This document shows, in pieces, positions 7,256 through 15,980 of a DNA stretch of 64,000 bases. Position 1 is the stretch's first letter. Each line of letters opens with the position of its first letter. The DNA comes from Streptomyces sp. NRRL B-3428 (GTDB lineage Bacteria > Actinomycetota > Actinomycetes > Streptomycetales > Streptomycetaceae), in NCBI GenBank assembly GCA_000721375.1, contig JOGW01000015.1, forward strand, positions 115,964 through 179,963, given 5' to 3'. Below the pieces are notes generated by a model. The model worked only from the letters and a program-made list of their open reading frames with translations. It had not been told where the DNA came from and ran no database searches. Made by a program: the position numbers and the translations under genes.

Positions 7256-9745
7256 CTACAGCTTCTCGACCGGCGCGTACCGCAGCAGCAGCACCTTCGG
7301 CTTCGTATCGCCGAAGTCGATCGTGGCGCGCGCCTTGTCGCCCGCGCCCTCGACGCCGACGACCGTGCCCAGGCCGAACTGGTCGTGCGTGACCCGGTCG
7401 CCGACCGCGAGCGAGACGGCCGGCTTGTCGGTGGCGCGGCCGGTGGCGAAGCCGGACGGGCCGCCGCGCCGGTCGCGCGCCGCCATCGCGGAGGAGAGCG
7501 AGGAGGCCACCGCGGCGGCCGGACCCGAGGAGGGTGCGCCGCCGAGTTTGGCGCCGGTGCGCTTCCACTCCAGGTGCTGGGCGGGGATCTCCTCCAGGAA
7601 GCGCGACGGCGGGTTGTAGGAGGGCTGGCCCCAGGCGCTGCGGAGGGTGGAGCGCGTCAGGTAGAGGCGCTCACGGGCGCGCGTGATGCCCACGTACGCG
7701 AGGCGGCGCTCCTCCTCCAGTTCCTTGGCCTGTCCGAGGGCGCGCATGTGCGGGAAGACGCCGTCCTCCATGCCGGTCAGGAAGACGACCGGGAATTCGA
7801 GGCCCTTGGCGGTGTGCAGGGTCATCAGCGTGATGACGCCCGAGCCGTCCTCGTCCTCGTCGGGGATCTGGTCGGAGTCGGCGACGAGGGCGACGCGTTC
7901 CAGGAAGTCGGAGAGCGAGGGCCGCTCGCCGTCCTCCGTCTCCTGCTCGAACTCCAGGGCCACGGCGGCGAGTTCCTGAAGGTTCTCGATACGGGTCTCG
8001 TCCTGCGGGTCGGTCGAGGCCTGCAACTCGGCTAGATATCCGGTGCGTTCGAGCACGGCCTCAAGGACCGTGGCCGGGCCCGCGCCGGATTCGACGATCG
8101 TACGGAGCTCCTCCATCAGCACGTTGAAGCGCTTGACGGCGTTGGTGGAGCGGGCGGCCATCCCGTACGCCTCGTCGACGCGGGTCAGGGCCTGCGGGAA
8201 GGTGATCTTCTCGCGCAGCGACAGGGCGTCGATCATCGCCTCGGCACGCTCGCCGATACCGCGCTTGGGCACATTGAGGATCCGGCGCAGCGGGACGGTG
8301 TCCTCGGGGTTGGAGAGCACACGGAGATAGGCCAGGACGTCCCGGACTTCCTTGCGCTCGTAGAAGCGGACTCCGCCGACGACCTTGTAGGGCAGGCCGA
8401 CGCGGATGAAGATCTCTTCGAAGACTCGGGACTGCGCGTTCGTACGGTAGAAGACCGCCATGTCGCCGGCCTTCGCCTCGCGTGCGTCGGTGAGGCGGTC
8501 GATCTCCTCGGCGACGAACTGCGCTTCGTCGTGCTCGGTGTCGGCGACATAGCCGGTGATCTGGGCGCCGTTGCCCGCGTTGGTCCACAGGTTCTTCGGG
8601 CGGCGGGACTCGTTGCGCTCGATGACCGCGTTGGCGGCGGAGAGGATCGTCTGCGTGGAGCGGTAGTTCTGCTCCAGGAGGATCGTCGTCGCGTTCGGGT
8701 AGTCGTCCTCGAAGTCGAGGATGTTGCGGATGGTGGCGCCGCGGAACGCGTAGATCGACTGGTCCGCGTCACCCACCACGCAGAGCTCGGCGGGCGGCAC
8801 GTCGTGCGCCTCGCCCCGCACCCCGTTGCCGACGAGCTCGCGGACGAGGGCGTACTGCGCGTGGTTGGTGTCCTGGTACTCGTCGACCATCACGTGCCTG
8901 AAGCGGCGGCGGTAGTGCTCGGCGACGTCCGGGAACGCGCGCAGCAGGTTGACCGTCGTCATGATCAGGTCGTCGAAGTCGAGCGCGTTGGCCTCGCGCA
9001 GACGTGACTGGTACATCACGTACGCCTGGGCCAGGGTCTTCTCGAAGCCGTCGGCGGCCTGGCCCGCGAAGTCCTCCTCGTCGATGAGCTCATTCTTGAG
9101 GTTGGAGATCTTCGCGCTGAACGCCTTGGGCGGGAAGCGCTTCGGGTCGAGGTCGAGATCGCGGCAGACCAGGGCCATGAGGCGCTTGGAGTCGGCGGCG
9201 TCGTAGATCGAGAAGGAAGAGGTGAAGCCGAGCTTCTTCGACTCGCGGCGCAGGATCCGTACGCACGCGCTGTGGAAGGTCATCACCCACATCGCGTGGG
9301 CACGGGGCCCGACGAGGTCCTCGACGCGCTCCTTCATCTCGCCCGCGGCCTTGTTGGTGAAGGTGATCGCGAGGATCTGGCCCGGGTGCACATTGCGCTC
9401 GGCGAGCAGATACGCGACGCGGTGGGTCAGGACGCGGGTCTTGCCGGAGCCCGCGCCGGCCACGATGAGCAGCGGGGTGTCGCTGTGGGTGACGGCCGCA
9501 CGCTGGTTGTCGTTCAGACCGTCGAGCAGCGCGGCGCCGTCGAGCACCGGGCGCGGGGCGCCGTCACGGTAGTAGGCGTCCCGCTGCGCGGGCGCGTCGA
9601 ACTTCCCGCCGAACAAGTCGGCCGGAAGCTCTTCCGGCCCCTCGTCCTCGGGGGGCGGCGGCGGTACGTGGTCCCGGCCGTGATCCTTGCCGTGATCCTT
9701 GGCCTGGAGGTCCGCCAGAAAGCTGTCGTCAAAGAGGCTGCTCAT
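7256..9745 (-). CDS. pcrA: ATP-dependent DNA helicase PcrA/UvrD
   Basis: This 829-residue superfamily 1A helicase shows the canonical motifs in order: LNDNQRAAV (Q motif, about residue 77), Walker A GAGSGKT (97-103), FTNKAAGEMKERV, the Walker B segment VDEYQDTNHAQY, VGDADQSIYAFRGA, LEQNYRST, TLHTAKGLEFPVVF and the final VGITRARERLYL. The extreme C-terminus is a small basic/beta region (VGDRVTHDQFGLGTVV) that in PcrA binds RNA polymerase. It unwinds DNA in repair and clears replication-transcription conflicts. The first 35 residues are acidic and include a KDHGKDHGRDH repeat. The gene is monocistronic, bounded by terminators on both sides. Confidence 0.96.
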   Translation of the reverse strand: MSSLFDDSFLADLQAKDHGKDHGRDHVPPPPPEDEGPEELPADLFGGKFDAPAQRDAYYRDGAPRPVLDGAALLDGLNDNQRAAVTHSDTPLLIVAGAGSGKTRVLTHRVAYLLAERNVHPGQILAITFTNKAAGEMKERVEDLVGPRAHAMWVMTFHSACVRILRRESKKLGFTSSFSIYDAADSKRLMALVCRDLDLDPKRFPPKAFSAKISNLKNELIDEEDFAGQAADGFEKTLAQAYVMYQSRLREANALDFDDLIMTTVNLLRAFPDVAEHYRRRFRHVMVDEYQDTNHAQYALVRELVGNGVRGEAHDVPPAELCVVGDADQSIYAFRGATIRNILDFEDDYPNATTILLEQNYRSTQTILSAANAVIERNESRRPKNLWTNAGNGAQITGYVADTEHDEAQFVAEEIDRLTDAREAKAGDMAVFYRTNAQSRVFEEIFIRVGLPYKVVGGVRFYERKEVRDVLAYLRVLSNPEDTVPLRRILNVPKRGIGERAEAMIDALSLREKITFPQALTRVDEAYGMAARSTNAVKRFNVLMEELRTIVESGAGPATVLEAVLERTGYLAELQASTDPQDETRIENLQELAAVALEFEQETEDGERPSLSDFLERVALVADSDQIPDEDEDGSGVITLMTLHTAKGLEFPVVFLTGMEDGVFPHMRALGQAKELEEERRLAYVGITRARERLYLTRSTLRSAWGQPSYNPPSRFLEEIPAQHLEWKRTGAKLGGAPSSGPAAAVASSLSSAMAARDRRGGPSGFATGRATDKPAVSLAVGDRVTHDQFGLGTVVGVEGAGDKARATIDFGDTKPKVLLLRYAPVEKL

Positions 9746-9778
9746 CGCCTACCGAGTCTAGGCGCCTGGACTGACAGC

Positions 9779-9806
9779 CCGTCCCGGGTTCGTGAACCCG
9801 GGACGG
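9779..9806 (-). terminator. terminator of the DUF4232 lipoprotein gene
   Basis: A perfect 13-bp stem (CCGTCCCGGGTTC with its reverse complement at 9794-9806) closes over a two-base loop. It lies just downstream of the minus-strand DUF4232 gene and upstream of pcrA. Confidence 0.8.
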
Positions 9807-9808
9807 AC

Positions 9809-9850
9809 GGTGACGCTCAGCGGTCGCGGAACGCCGCAGGTGACGCTCAG
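9809..9850. repeat. direct repeat GGTGACGCTCAG around the DUF4232 stop codon
   Basis: Identical 12-bp copies lie at 9809-9820 and 9839-9850. The second contains the stop codon of the minus-strand gene and the first is 30 bases further downstream. Confidence 0.75.
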
Positions 9851-10563
9851 AAGTCGTAGGGCTTCGCGGTGTTCCAGTTCGTCACGTCCGCGCTGTCCCA
9901 GGTGAACTCCGACGCCCCGCCCTTGTCGTCCACGGCGCCGTTCTCGTGGCCCGGGCCGGTGTCGCCGCCCTGGTCGCGCAGGGCGATGGAGAGCTCGCTC
10001 GACGTCCGGGTGCTGTCGCCGTCGGTGAAGAGGGCCACGGCGGAGTAGACCTTGCCGCCCGGCTTCAGCGTGATCTTGGTGCTGCCGCCCGCGGTGTCCT
10101 TCGACGAGTGACCGAGGACCTTCGTGGAGCCCCCGAGCATCACCGAGGGGTACGAGGTGACCCAGCAGGACTTGGAGTCGGCGTTCTGCGCGGTGATCAG
10201 CAGGTGCTCGCCCTCCTCGGCCGGGAAGCGGTGCAGCACGGAGATCGACAGCTCGTCGCCCTTGCAGGGCTGGGCGGCGGTGGAGCCGGCGGCGGCCTGG
10301 TCGGTGGTGTCACCGGAGCCGGAACCGGAACCGGAACCGGCGGAAGAGCCCGTGGTGCCTGAGGTGCCCTCGCCTTCGGACGACTTGGCGTCGTCGGAGC
10401 CCTCGGCGCCCGCGCTCTTGCCGGCGCTCTTGCTGGTGTCCACCTTGGTGTCCTTACCGGTGCCGCTGCCGCTCTCCGAGCCGCTGCAGGCGGTCAGGCC
10501 CAGGGCCAGGGCGGCGGTGGCGGCAGCGGCCAGGGCGGTGGTGCGGATTCGCGTGGTGCGCAT
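9847..10563 (-). CDS. secreted DUF4232 domain lipoprotein
   Basis: This 238-residue protein begins with a lipoprotein signal peptide (basic MRTTRIR, an Ala/Leu-rich core, then lipobox LTAC with the modified Cys at residue 26). A Ser/Gly/Lys-rich linker (about 27-95) and a beta-rich DUF4232 domain follow, containing LSISVLHRFP and CWVTSYPSVML. The domain is common on actinobacterial surfaces and its function is unknown. The ATG at 10563 is preceded by GGGGGAAT; a longer frame upstream is Arg-rich and lacks a signal. It is transcribed in the same direction as the SARP gene 190 bases upstream, but it has its own terminator. Confidence 0.85.
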   Translation of the reverse strand: MRTTRIRTTALAAAATAALALGLTACSGSESGSGTGKDTKVDTSKSAGKSAGAEGSDDAKSSEGEGTSGTTGSSAGSGSGSGSGDTTDQAAAGSTAAQPCKGDELSISVLHRFPAEEGEHLLITAQNADSKSCWVTSYPSVMLGGSTKVLGHSSKDTAGGSTKITLKPGGKVYSAVALFTDGDSTRTSSELSIALRDQGGDTGPGHENGAVDDKGGASEFTWDSADVTNWNTAKPYDF

Positions 10564-10730
10564 ATGAGATTCCCCCGTGCGGTGGTGCGGTCGTGGCGCG
10601 GAGCGGTCGGCTCCGCGGCGGTCGGGACCAGCTTGTCGCGGGGCGCTTGCGCTTCGCTCACGCCGCGCTGACGTCCTGCTGACGTCCGCCGCGGTTCGCC
10701 GCAGGTTCGCTGCGGTTCGGCGAAAAGCAC

Positions 10731-10770
10731 AGGTCAGGGGCGTGGCATATAGATCAGGGGCGTGACATGA
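10731..10770. repeat. 20-bp tandem repeat spanning the SARP-gene stop codon
   Basis: AGGTCAGGGGCGTGGCATAT (10731-10750) is followed directly by AGATCAGGGGCGTGACATGA (10751-10770). The second copy contains the stop codon of the minus-strand regulator and most of the rest is identical. Confidence 0.85.
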
Positions 10771-13630
10771 GGCGTACGCGAGCGGTGTCGTAGCGCGCTC
10801 TGAGCCCCACGTCCGCCGACACCTCAAGGAGGGCGCCCAGCGCGCGGACCGCGCCCTCGTCGTAGCCGGCGGCCTCCGCCTCGCGGGCCGCGTCCTCGAG
10901 GCGCGCGACGCCCTCGGCCTCCTCGCCCAGGCGCAGCAGCGCCTCGCCGGCCGTCGTCAGGAGCAGCACACGGGAGGCGTCCGAGGGGGCCGGGGAGCCG
11001 TCGAGGGCGAGGGCGGCGGCGGCCGTGTCCAGGGCCGGCCGCCAGTGTCCGGCGTCGAGACGGTGCCGGGCGAGGTGGTGCAGGGCGAGGCGTTCGATGT
11101 GCCGGTCGGCGGCGGCATGCGCCAGTTCCACCGCCCGTACGCAGGCTTCGGCGGCCTCGTGCGGGTCGCCGAGTGCGGCCTGGACGAGCGACAGGTTGAC
11201 CAGCGCCGTGGCCTCGCCGTGCGGATCGCCCGCGCGGGCCGCGAGCTCCGGGGCGGCCTCCAGGTGGACCAGGGCCTCCTGGAGCAGGCCCTCCTCGGTC
11301 AGGACCCAGCCGAGCAGGGCGAGGACGCGCCCTTCGGCCCGTATGTCCTCGTCGGCCCGTGCGGCCTCAAGTGCCAGGCGCAGCAAGGGGGTCCAGCCGT
11401 CGCGGACCCGCCACACCATCTGCGGCCACTGGGCGAGGACGAGCCGCCAGGTCCTGCCGTGCAGCCCGGCGGCCTGCGCTGCGCCGACCGCCAGGGTCAG
11501 ATCGTCGCGTTCGACGGCGTACCAGGCCATGGCCTCCTCGCTGCCGCTGAACTCGCGTACGCCCGGCGGCCGTCGGAAGTCCTCGGGCAGGCCGAAGCAC
11601 GGCTCGTCGCCGGGTTCGGCGGCGTCCGCCGCGGCCAGGGCGGTGGCCACCATGTGGTCGAGCACCCGCAGGACGGCGTCCGGTGCGGCGTCCAGGCCGC
11701 GGGCGTACAAGCGCACGAGATCGTGCAGGGTCCAGCGGCCGGGCGCCGCGCGGATGACGAGATGCGCGGCGGCAAGCCGGTCGAGGGCGGCCTCCGCGGT
11801 GTCCGGGTCGGTGCCGGCCAGGGCGGCGGCCGTGTAGCGGTCGAAGTGGGTGCCGGGGTGCCTGCCGAGGTGCGCGAACTGGTGCGCGGCGGCTTCGGGC
11901 AGCCGGCTCACGGTGAGGCGCAGGGCGGCTCCGACCCCGGTGTCCTCCACGTCCAGGAGGCTCAACCGGCGTGATGCGTCGGAGAGTTCGGTGCTCATCT
12001 CGCTCAGGGACCACTCGGGCTGGTCCGCGAGACGGGCGGCGGCGACCCGCAGGGCGAGGGGCAGGCCGCCGCAGAGTTCGGCGAGCCGGTGCGCGGCCAC
12101 CGCCTCGGCGAGCACCCGGTCCTTGCCGAGTACGGCGGCGAGCAGTGCGGTGCTGTCGTCGGGACCCAGGACGTCCACGGGTACGGGCCGTGCGGCGTCG
12201 GAGGCGATCAGACCGCGCAGCCGGTAGCGGCTCGTGACGACGGTGACGCAGTCGGTGCCGCCCGGCAGGAGCGCTCTGACCTGCTCGGAACCGTGTGCGT
12301 TGTCGAGCACGACGAGGAGGCGGCGGTCGGCGGCGAGGGAGCGGAAGAGCGCGGACGCACCGTCGGCCGACTCGGGTATCCCGCGGGGCGCGACGCCGAG
12401 CGCGAGGAGGAACTCACGCAGCACGTCGAGACGGTGCGGGGTGCCGGTGTCGCTGAAGCCGCGCAGGTCGGCGTAGAGCAGACCGCCGGGGAACGCGGCG
12501 CGGTTGCGGTGCGCCCAGTGCACGACGAGAGCCGTCTTGCCCACGCCCGCGGGGCCGGTGACCAGGCAGACGGGGGCCTCGCCCGCGGCGGCGCGGGACA
12601 GGGCGGTGAGTTCGGCGGAGCGGCCGTGGAAGCCGCGGGGGATGCGGGGCAGGAGGTCCATGGGGGCGGCGGCCAGGGGTGGGGAAGGGGGCGCGGTGAG
12701 GACCGGGGCGAGCGGCGGCGGTGCAGGTGCCGGTGCCGGTGCCGCAGCAGGAGCCTGGGATGCGGAAGTCGATACGAAGGCTGCCGGGGCGGGCGGAACC
12801 GGCGCAGGCGCGGTACCCGCTCCGTACGACTCCGTCCTGTACGGCTCCGCCCCGTCCGACCCCCTCCCGGCCGGCTCCGCCCCGTTCAACTCCTCCCCGC
12901 GCAACGCCACCGCGTACGCGTCCGCGAGTTCGCGGCCCGGGTCCACGCCCAGTTCGTCGGCGAGCAGACGGCGGGTGCGGTGGAACCAGTCAAGGGCGTC
13001 CGAGCGGCGGCCCGCCCGCTGCAGCGCCGTCATCAGCGCGGCCGCAAGCGATTCGCGCAGCGGATGCACATCGGCCTCGGCACGCAGGACGGCCGCCGCA
13101 CGGGAGTGCTCACCGAGCCGCCCGTACGCGGCGGCCAGCAACTCCACGGAGGCGAGGCGCAGTTCCTCCATCGCGTGCGCGGCCGTCTGCAGGGGCGGGG
13201 TCAGGTGGGCGCCGGTCAGGGCGGGGCCCTGCCACAGCGCGAGGGCCTCCTGATACATCGCCACCGCGTCGGCCGGCGCACGCCGGCCGCGGGCGAGCGC
13301 CACCAGTTCCTCGAAGCGGTGGGCGTCCAGGAGGCTCTCCGGCATACGCAGCACGTAGGCCGCACCCTGGGTGACCAGTTCGACCCCGTAGATCTCCGCG
13401 TCCACCGTCGCGAACAGGGCCCGCAGCCTGGACACATGGCCCTGGATCACGCTCCGGGCCCGCGCCGGCGGCTCGTGGTCCCACAGCGCGGCCGTCAACT
13501 GGTCGACCGGAACGGGGTGGTTGGGCCGCAGCAGCAGCGCGGCGAGCAGGCTGCGCCGCTTGGCGGGGCCCAGTGGCAGTTCGCCGGACTCGGTGGCGAC
13601 GGACACCGCGCCGAGCAGCCGGAACTCCAC
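10754..13630 (-). CDS. AfsR/SARP-family transcriptional regulator with NB-ARC and TPR domains
   Basis: This 958-residue regulator has the domain order of AfsR. An OmpR-type winged helix occupies residues 1-90 (LLGAVSVATESGELPLGPAKR at the start), a BTAD helical domain about 95-250, and a long Ala/Pro linker about 255-325. An NB-ARC ATPase follows, with Walker A GPAGVGKTAL near residue 357 and LLVVLDNAHGSEQV as Walker B. TPR-like helices run from about 740 to 950. Such proteins bind direct repeats at target promoters and activate secondary metabolism or development, with the ATPase/TPR part acting as a sensor switch. No biosynthetic cluster is adjacent, so a pleiotropic role is more likely than a pathway-specific one. 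Confidence 0.92.
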   Translation of the reverse strand: MEFRLLGAVSVATESGELPLGPAKRRSLLAALLLRPNHPVPVDQLTAALWDHEPPARARSVIQGHVSRLRALFATVDAEIYGVELVTQGAAYVLRMPESLLDAHRFEELVALARGRRAPADAVAMYQEALALWQGPALTGAHLTPPLQTAAHAMEELRLASVELLAAAYGRLGEHSRAAAVLRAEADVHPLRESLAAALMTALQRAGRRSDALDWFHRTRRLLADELGVDPGRELADAYAVALRGEELNGAEPAGRGSDGAEPYRTESYGAGTAPAPVPPAPAAFVSTSASQAPAAAPAPAPAPPPLAPVLTAPPSPPLAAAPMDLLPRIPRGFHGRSAELTALSRAAAGEAPVCLVTGPAGVGKTALVVHWAHRNRAAFPGGLLYADLRGFSDTGTPHRLDVLREFLLALGVAPRGIPESADGASALFRSLAADRRLLVVLDNAHGSEQVRALLPGGTDCVTVVTSRYRLRGLIASDAARPVPVDVLGPDDSTALLAAVLGKDRVLAEAVAAHRLAELCGGLPLALRVAAARLADQPEWSLSEMSTELSDASRRLSLLDVEDTGVGAALRLTVSRLPEAAAHQFAHLGRHPGTHFDRYTAAALAGTDPDTAEAALDRLAAAHLVIRAAPGRWTLHDLVRLYARGLDAAPDAVLRVLDHMVATALAAADAAEPGDEPCFGLPEDFRRPPGVREFSGSEEAMAWYAVERDDLTLAVGAAQAAGLHGRTWRLVLAQWPQMVWRVRDGWTPLLRLALEAARADEDIRAEGRVLALLGWVLTEEGLLQEALVHLEAAPELAARAGDPHGEATALVNLSLVQAALGDPHEAAEACVRAVELAHAAADRHIERLALHHLARHRLDAGHWRPALDTAAAALALDGSPAPSDASRVLLLTTAGEALLRLGEEAEGVARLEDAAREAEAAGYDEGAVRALGALLEVSADVGLRARYDTARVRLMSRP

Positions 13631-13831
13631 CTGTGCATCTCCTTGTGGGGAAAAGCGTCAGGTTACCGGAGAGTTCGGCTTATCGGAGTGTTCGGCGGAG
13701 TGCTCACCGACGAGGCCGAGGCGTCACGGCAAGCACCCTGTTGTGACGACAAGGGAAGACAAAGCGGACGCGATGATCGACGCGGAGTCGTCAAGGTCAC
13801 GAAAATGTATCGGGCAAATCGAACATCAACC

Positions 13832-13861
13832 TTCACAGCGGCCACACGAGTTGGCTAGCGT
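13832..13861 (+). promoter_or_regulatory. candidate promoter ahead of the c-di-AMP riboswitch
   Basis: TTCACA (13832-13837) and TAGCGT (13856-13861) are separated by 18 bases and would start transcription just before the riboswitch. A TAGCGT hexamer (15839-15844) is also found ahead of the second NlpC/P60 gene. Confidence 0.4.
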
Positions 13862-13907
13862 GCTCCCGGGCCGAGCGTTACCCCCACCGGCGACAGTCGC
13901 CGGGACC

Positions 13908-14053
13908 GTACGGCCTGCGCCGAGTCAGCGAGGCCCGCGAGGGTCGAACAGAGCCGGGGACCCACAGACCTTGGGGTGAATCGGGACGGCCCCACCGTCC
14001 TGTAGGGCGACCTTCCTGCGCCCGAACCCGACAGCTAACCCGGTAGGCGCCCA
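13908..14053 (+). ncRNA. c-di-AMP riboswitch (ydaO/yuaA class) in the leader of an NlpC/P60 gene
   Basis: The leader contains, in order, the conserved blocks GAGCCGGGGACCC (about 13951), TTGGGGTGAATCGG (about 13971), TAGGGCGACCTTC (about 14003) and CCGAACCCGACAGCTAACC with GGTAGGCG near 14022-14050. These are the signature sequences of the ydaO class, which binds cyclic di-AMP. In Streptomyces this riboswitch controls cell-wall lytic enzymes such as rpfA and NlpC/P60 proteins, generally turning expression off when c-di-AMP is high. The downstream gene is exactly such a hydrolase. The boundaries are approximate and the outer P1 stem was not resolved by eye. Confidence 0.9.
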
Positions 14054-14071
14054 TCGGAAGGAGCGCCGGCC

Positions 14072-15229
14072 TTGGCGTCGCACCGCAAGCCGCGGACCAG
14101 TCGAATACGTACCTCTCATGCCGTCGGGATCACCTCGGCCGCACTGACCTCCGTGGCGCTGCTCGCGCAGACGGCGAACGCCGCCCCCGCCGAGCCGGAC
14201 AAGCCCTCCCTCGAGGAGGTGCAGAAGAAGGTCGACGACCTCTACCGCCAGGCCGGCACCGCCACGCAGAAGTACAACCTGGCCAAGGAGAACACCGACC
14301 AGCAGCGCTCGAAGCTGAACGACCTCCAGGACGAGGTCGCCAAGCGCACCGAGAAGGTGAACGACGCGCGGCGCGAGCTGGGCCAGATCGCCGCGGCGCA
14401 GTACCGCAACGGCGGCGCCTCCGACACCGCCGTACTCCTGCTCTCGGACAACCCCGACGACTACTTCGCCCAGCGGCAGTTGATGGGGCGGCTCTCCGGC
14501 CAGCAGCAGGACGCCGTCGAGGACTTCAGGACGCTGCAGACGCAGGCCGACACCAAGCGCGACGAGGCCACCGACTCCCTGGCGCAGCTCAGCGACTCCG
14601 AGACCGACCTCAAGTCCAGCAAGCAGGACGTGCAGGAGAAGCTGGGTGAGGCGCGTGAGCTGCTCTCGAAGCTGACGCAGGAGGAGAAGGAGCGCCTCGC
14701 CGAGCTGGAGCGCAAGCGGGAGGCCGAGGCCAAGCGCAAGGCCGAGGAGCTGGCCCGTAAGCAGGCCGCCGAGGAGGAGGCCCAGCGCAAGGCGGCCGAG
14801 GAGGCCGCCAAGGAAGAGGCCGAGAAGCCGCCGGCCGAGCAGCCCGCCGATCCGCCCGCCTCCGGCGAGGACTCCTACGCGGCCAAGGCCGAGAAGGTGC
14901 TGGCGTTCGCGCGGGCCCAGATCGGCAAGCCGTACGTCTGGGGTGCGGCCGGCCCCGACTCGTACGACTGCTCAGGTCTCACGCAGAAGGCGTGGGCCGC
15001 GGCGGGGATCGAACTGCCGCGCACCACCTGGGACCAGGTGAAGGTCGGCACGACGGTGAGCGTGGACAACGCCAAGCCGGGTGACCTGGTCTTCTTCTAC
15101 GACGACATCAGCCACGTGGGCATCTACATCGGCAACGGCGAGATGATCCACGCGCCGAAGCCGGGCGCCAACGTGCGGACCGAGTCGATCTACTACATGC
15201 CGATCCACAGCGTCGTACGCCCGGCATGA
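14072..15229 (+). CDS. secreted NlpC/P60 peptidoglycan endopeptidase under a c-di-AMP riboswitch
   Basis: This 385-residue protein starts at TTG 14072 with GGAAGGAG 8 bases upstream. A signal peptide (residues about 1-38, ending near TANAAPA) is followed by a long coiled coil (about 45-275) rich in Lys/Glu/Ala, with a Pro-rich hinge. The C-terminal NlpC/P60 domain (about 280-385) has the catalytic Cys in YDCSGL and His in ISHVGIYIG; MIHAPKPG completes the active-site region. It should cleave the gamma-D-Glu-diaminopimelate bond of stem peptides outside the cell. The domain order resembles RipA/SwlA-type hydrolases, the coiled coil probably being autoinhibitory or localising. It is paired with the similar gene at 15981. 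Confidence 0.93.
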   Translation: MASHRKPRTSRIRTSHAVGITSAALTSVALLAQTANAAPAEPDKPSLEEVQKKVDDLYRQAGTATQKYNLAKENTDQQRSKLNDLQDEVAKRTEKVNDARRELGQIAAAQYRNGGASDTAVLLLSDNPDDYFAQRQLMGRLSGQQQDAVEDFRTLQTQADTKRDEATDSLAQLSDSETDLKSSKQDVQEKLGEARELLSKLTQEEKERLAELERKREAEAKRKAEELARKQAAEEEAQRKAAEEAAKEEAEKPPAEQPADPPASGEDSYAAKAEKVLAFARAQIGKPYVWGAAGPDSYDCSGLTQKAWAAAGIELPRTTWDQVKVGTTVSVDNAKPGDLVFFYDDISHVGIYIGNGEMIHAPKPGANVRTESIYYMPIHSVVRPA

Positions 15230-15239
15230 GGCACTGCGC

Positions 15240-15281
15240 GTCACGTCCGGAGCGTCACGTCCGGACTGTCACGTCCAGAGC
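15240..15281. repeat. 14-bp tandem repeat, three copies, spanning a stop codon
   Basis: GTCACGTCCGGAGC-like units lie at 15240, 15254 and 15268. The last contains the stop codon (minus strand) of the small membrane-protein gene, and the other two are downstream copies. Confidence 0.88.
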
Positions 15282-15622
15282 GTCGCGATGAAGATGTTCG
15301 CGGTGGTCAGTGCGCCGACCGCCGCGAACATCCCCTTGTCGATCTGCTCCTCGTCCCGCTTCACGTAGACGAGGCCGAGGATCACGATGAGGACGGCGAG
15401 CTTCACGCCGATCTTGACGTTGTCGACCGTCTGGTCGTCGGCCTGGTTGAGGCCAACCAGGGCGACGCCCGTGACCAGCATGGTGAGCGCGCCGTGCAGC
15501 ATCGCCGGCACGAAGCGCGCGGTGCCCGCGCCCATCGCCTTCATCTGCGTGAGGAATCCGCCGAGGAGGGAGGCGATGCCGATGATGTGCAGCGCGACGA
15601 ACACATTGATGAGTACGTCCAT
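15269..15622 (-). CDS. small integral membrane protein of unknown function
   Basis: This 117-residue protein has four hydrophobic segments, at about residues 3-25 (VFVALHIIGIASLLGGFL), 38-58 (MLHGALTMLVTGVALVGL), 68-88 (VKLAVLIVILGLVYV) and 98-115. A loop KRDEEQIDKG separates the last two. The start is the ATG at 15622. It resembles uncharacterised Streptomyces membrane proteins and no specific family can be named. It lies between two NlpC/P60 genes and is convergent with the first; a role with them is only an association. Confidence 0.75.
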   Translation of the reverse strand: MDVLINVFVALHIIGIASLLGGFLTQMKAMGAGTARFVPAMLHGALTMLVTGVALVGLNQADDQTVDNVKIGVKLAVLIVILGLVYVKRDEEQIDKGMFAAVGALTTANIFIATLWT

Positions 15623-15917
15623 GGGGCGGAGCCTAGAGGGTGCTTGAACACCACCCGAGTCCGGGTCCGTAGCGCGCTGTAGCACGTCCCGCGCTCGTGG
15701 ACGGAGGCTTCGCGTACATCGATCGAGCCTTCCCGTCTCTCGCGCATCCCCCATCCCGTACCCGCTCATATGCGTTCAACTTCTCTATGCAACAGAGCAC
15801 TTCCGCACTTTCCGTCACCGAGTGATGACGGAGAGGTTTAGCGTCCTTGCCCAGTGACCGGCTCCCCACCGCCGCCCGAGCACCATCCGGACGGCAGTCG
15901 GCCACTACCGCCGAGAG

Positions 15918-15960
15918 GTCCGGCGGCGGCCCGCTCCCCCTGTGCGGGCCGCCGCCGGAC
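15918..15960 (+). promoter_or_regulatory. perfect 17-bp inverted repeat in the leader of the second NlpC/P60 gene
   Basis: The arm 15918-15934 (GTCCGGCGGCGGCCCGC) is exactly complementary to 15944-15960, with a 9-base loop. The hairpin ends only 20 bases before the TTG start and 5 bases before the AAGGAAG ribosome-binding site, and no T-run follows. It could attenuate transcription or limit ribosome access. No ydaO-type riboswitch was found here. Confidence 0.8.
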
Positions 15961-15980
15961 GCGTAAGGAAGTGTCTGAGG

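Noticed and set aside
12089..13858. 589-codon plus-strand open frame opposite the SARP regulator
   Set aside because: Arg/Gly-rich antisense frame caused by GC bias; the SARP protein on the other strand is well supported.
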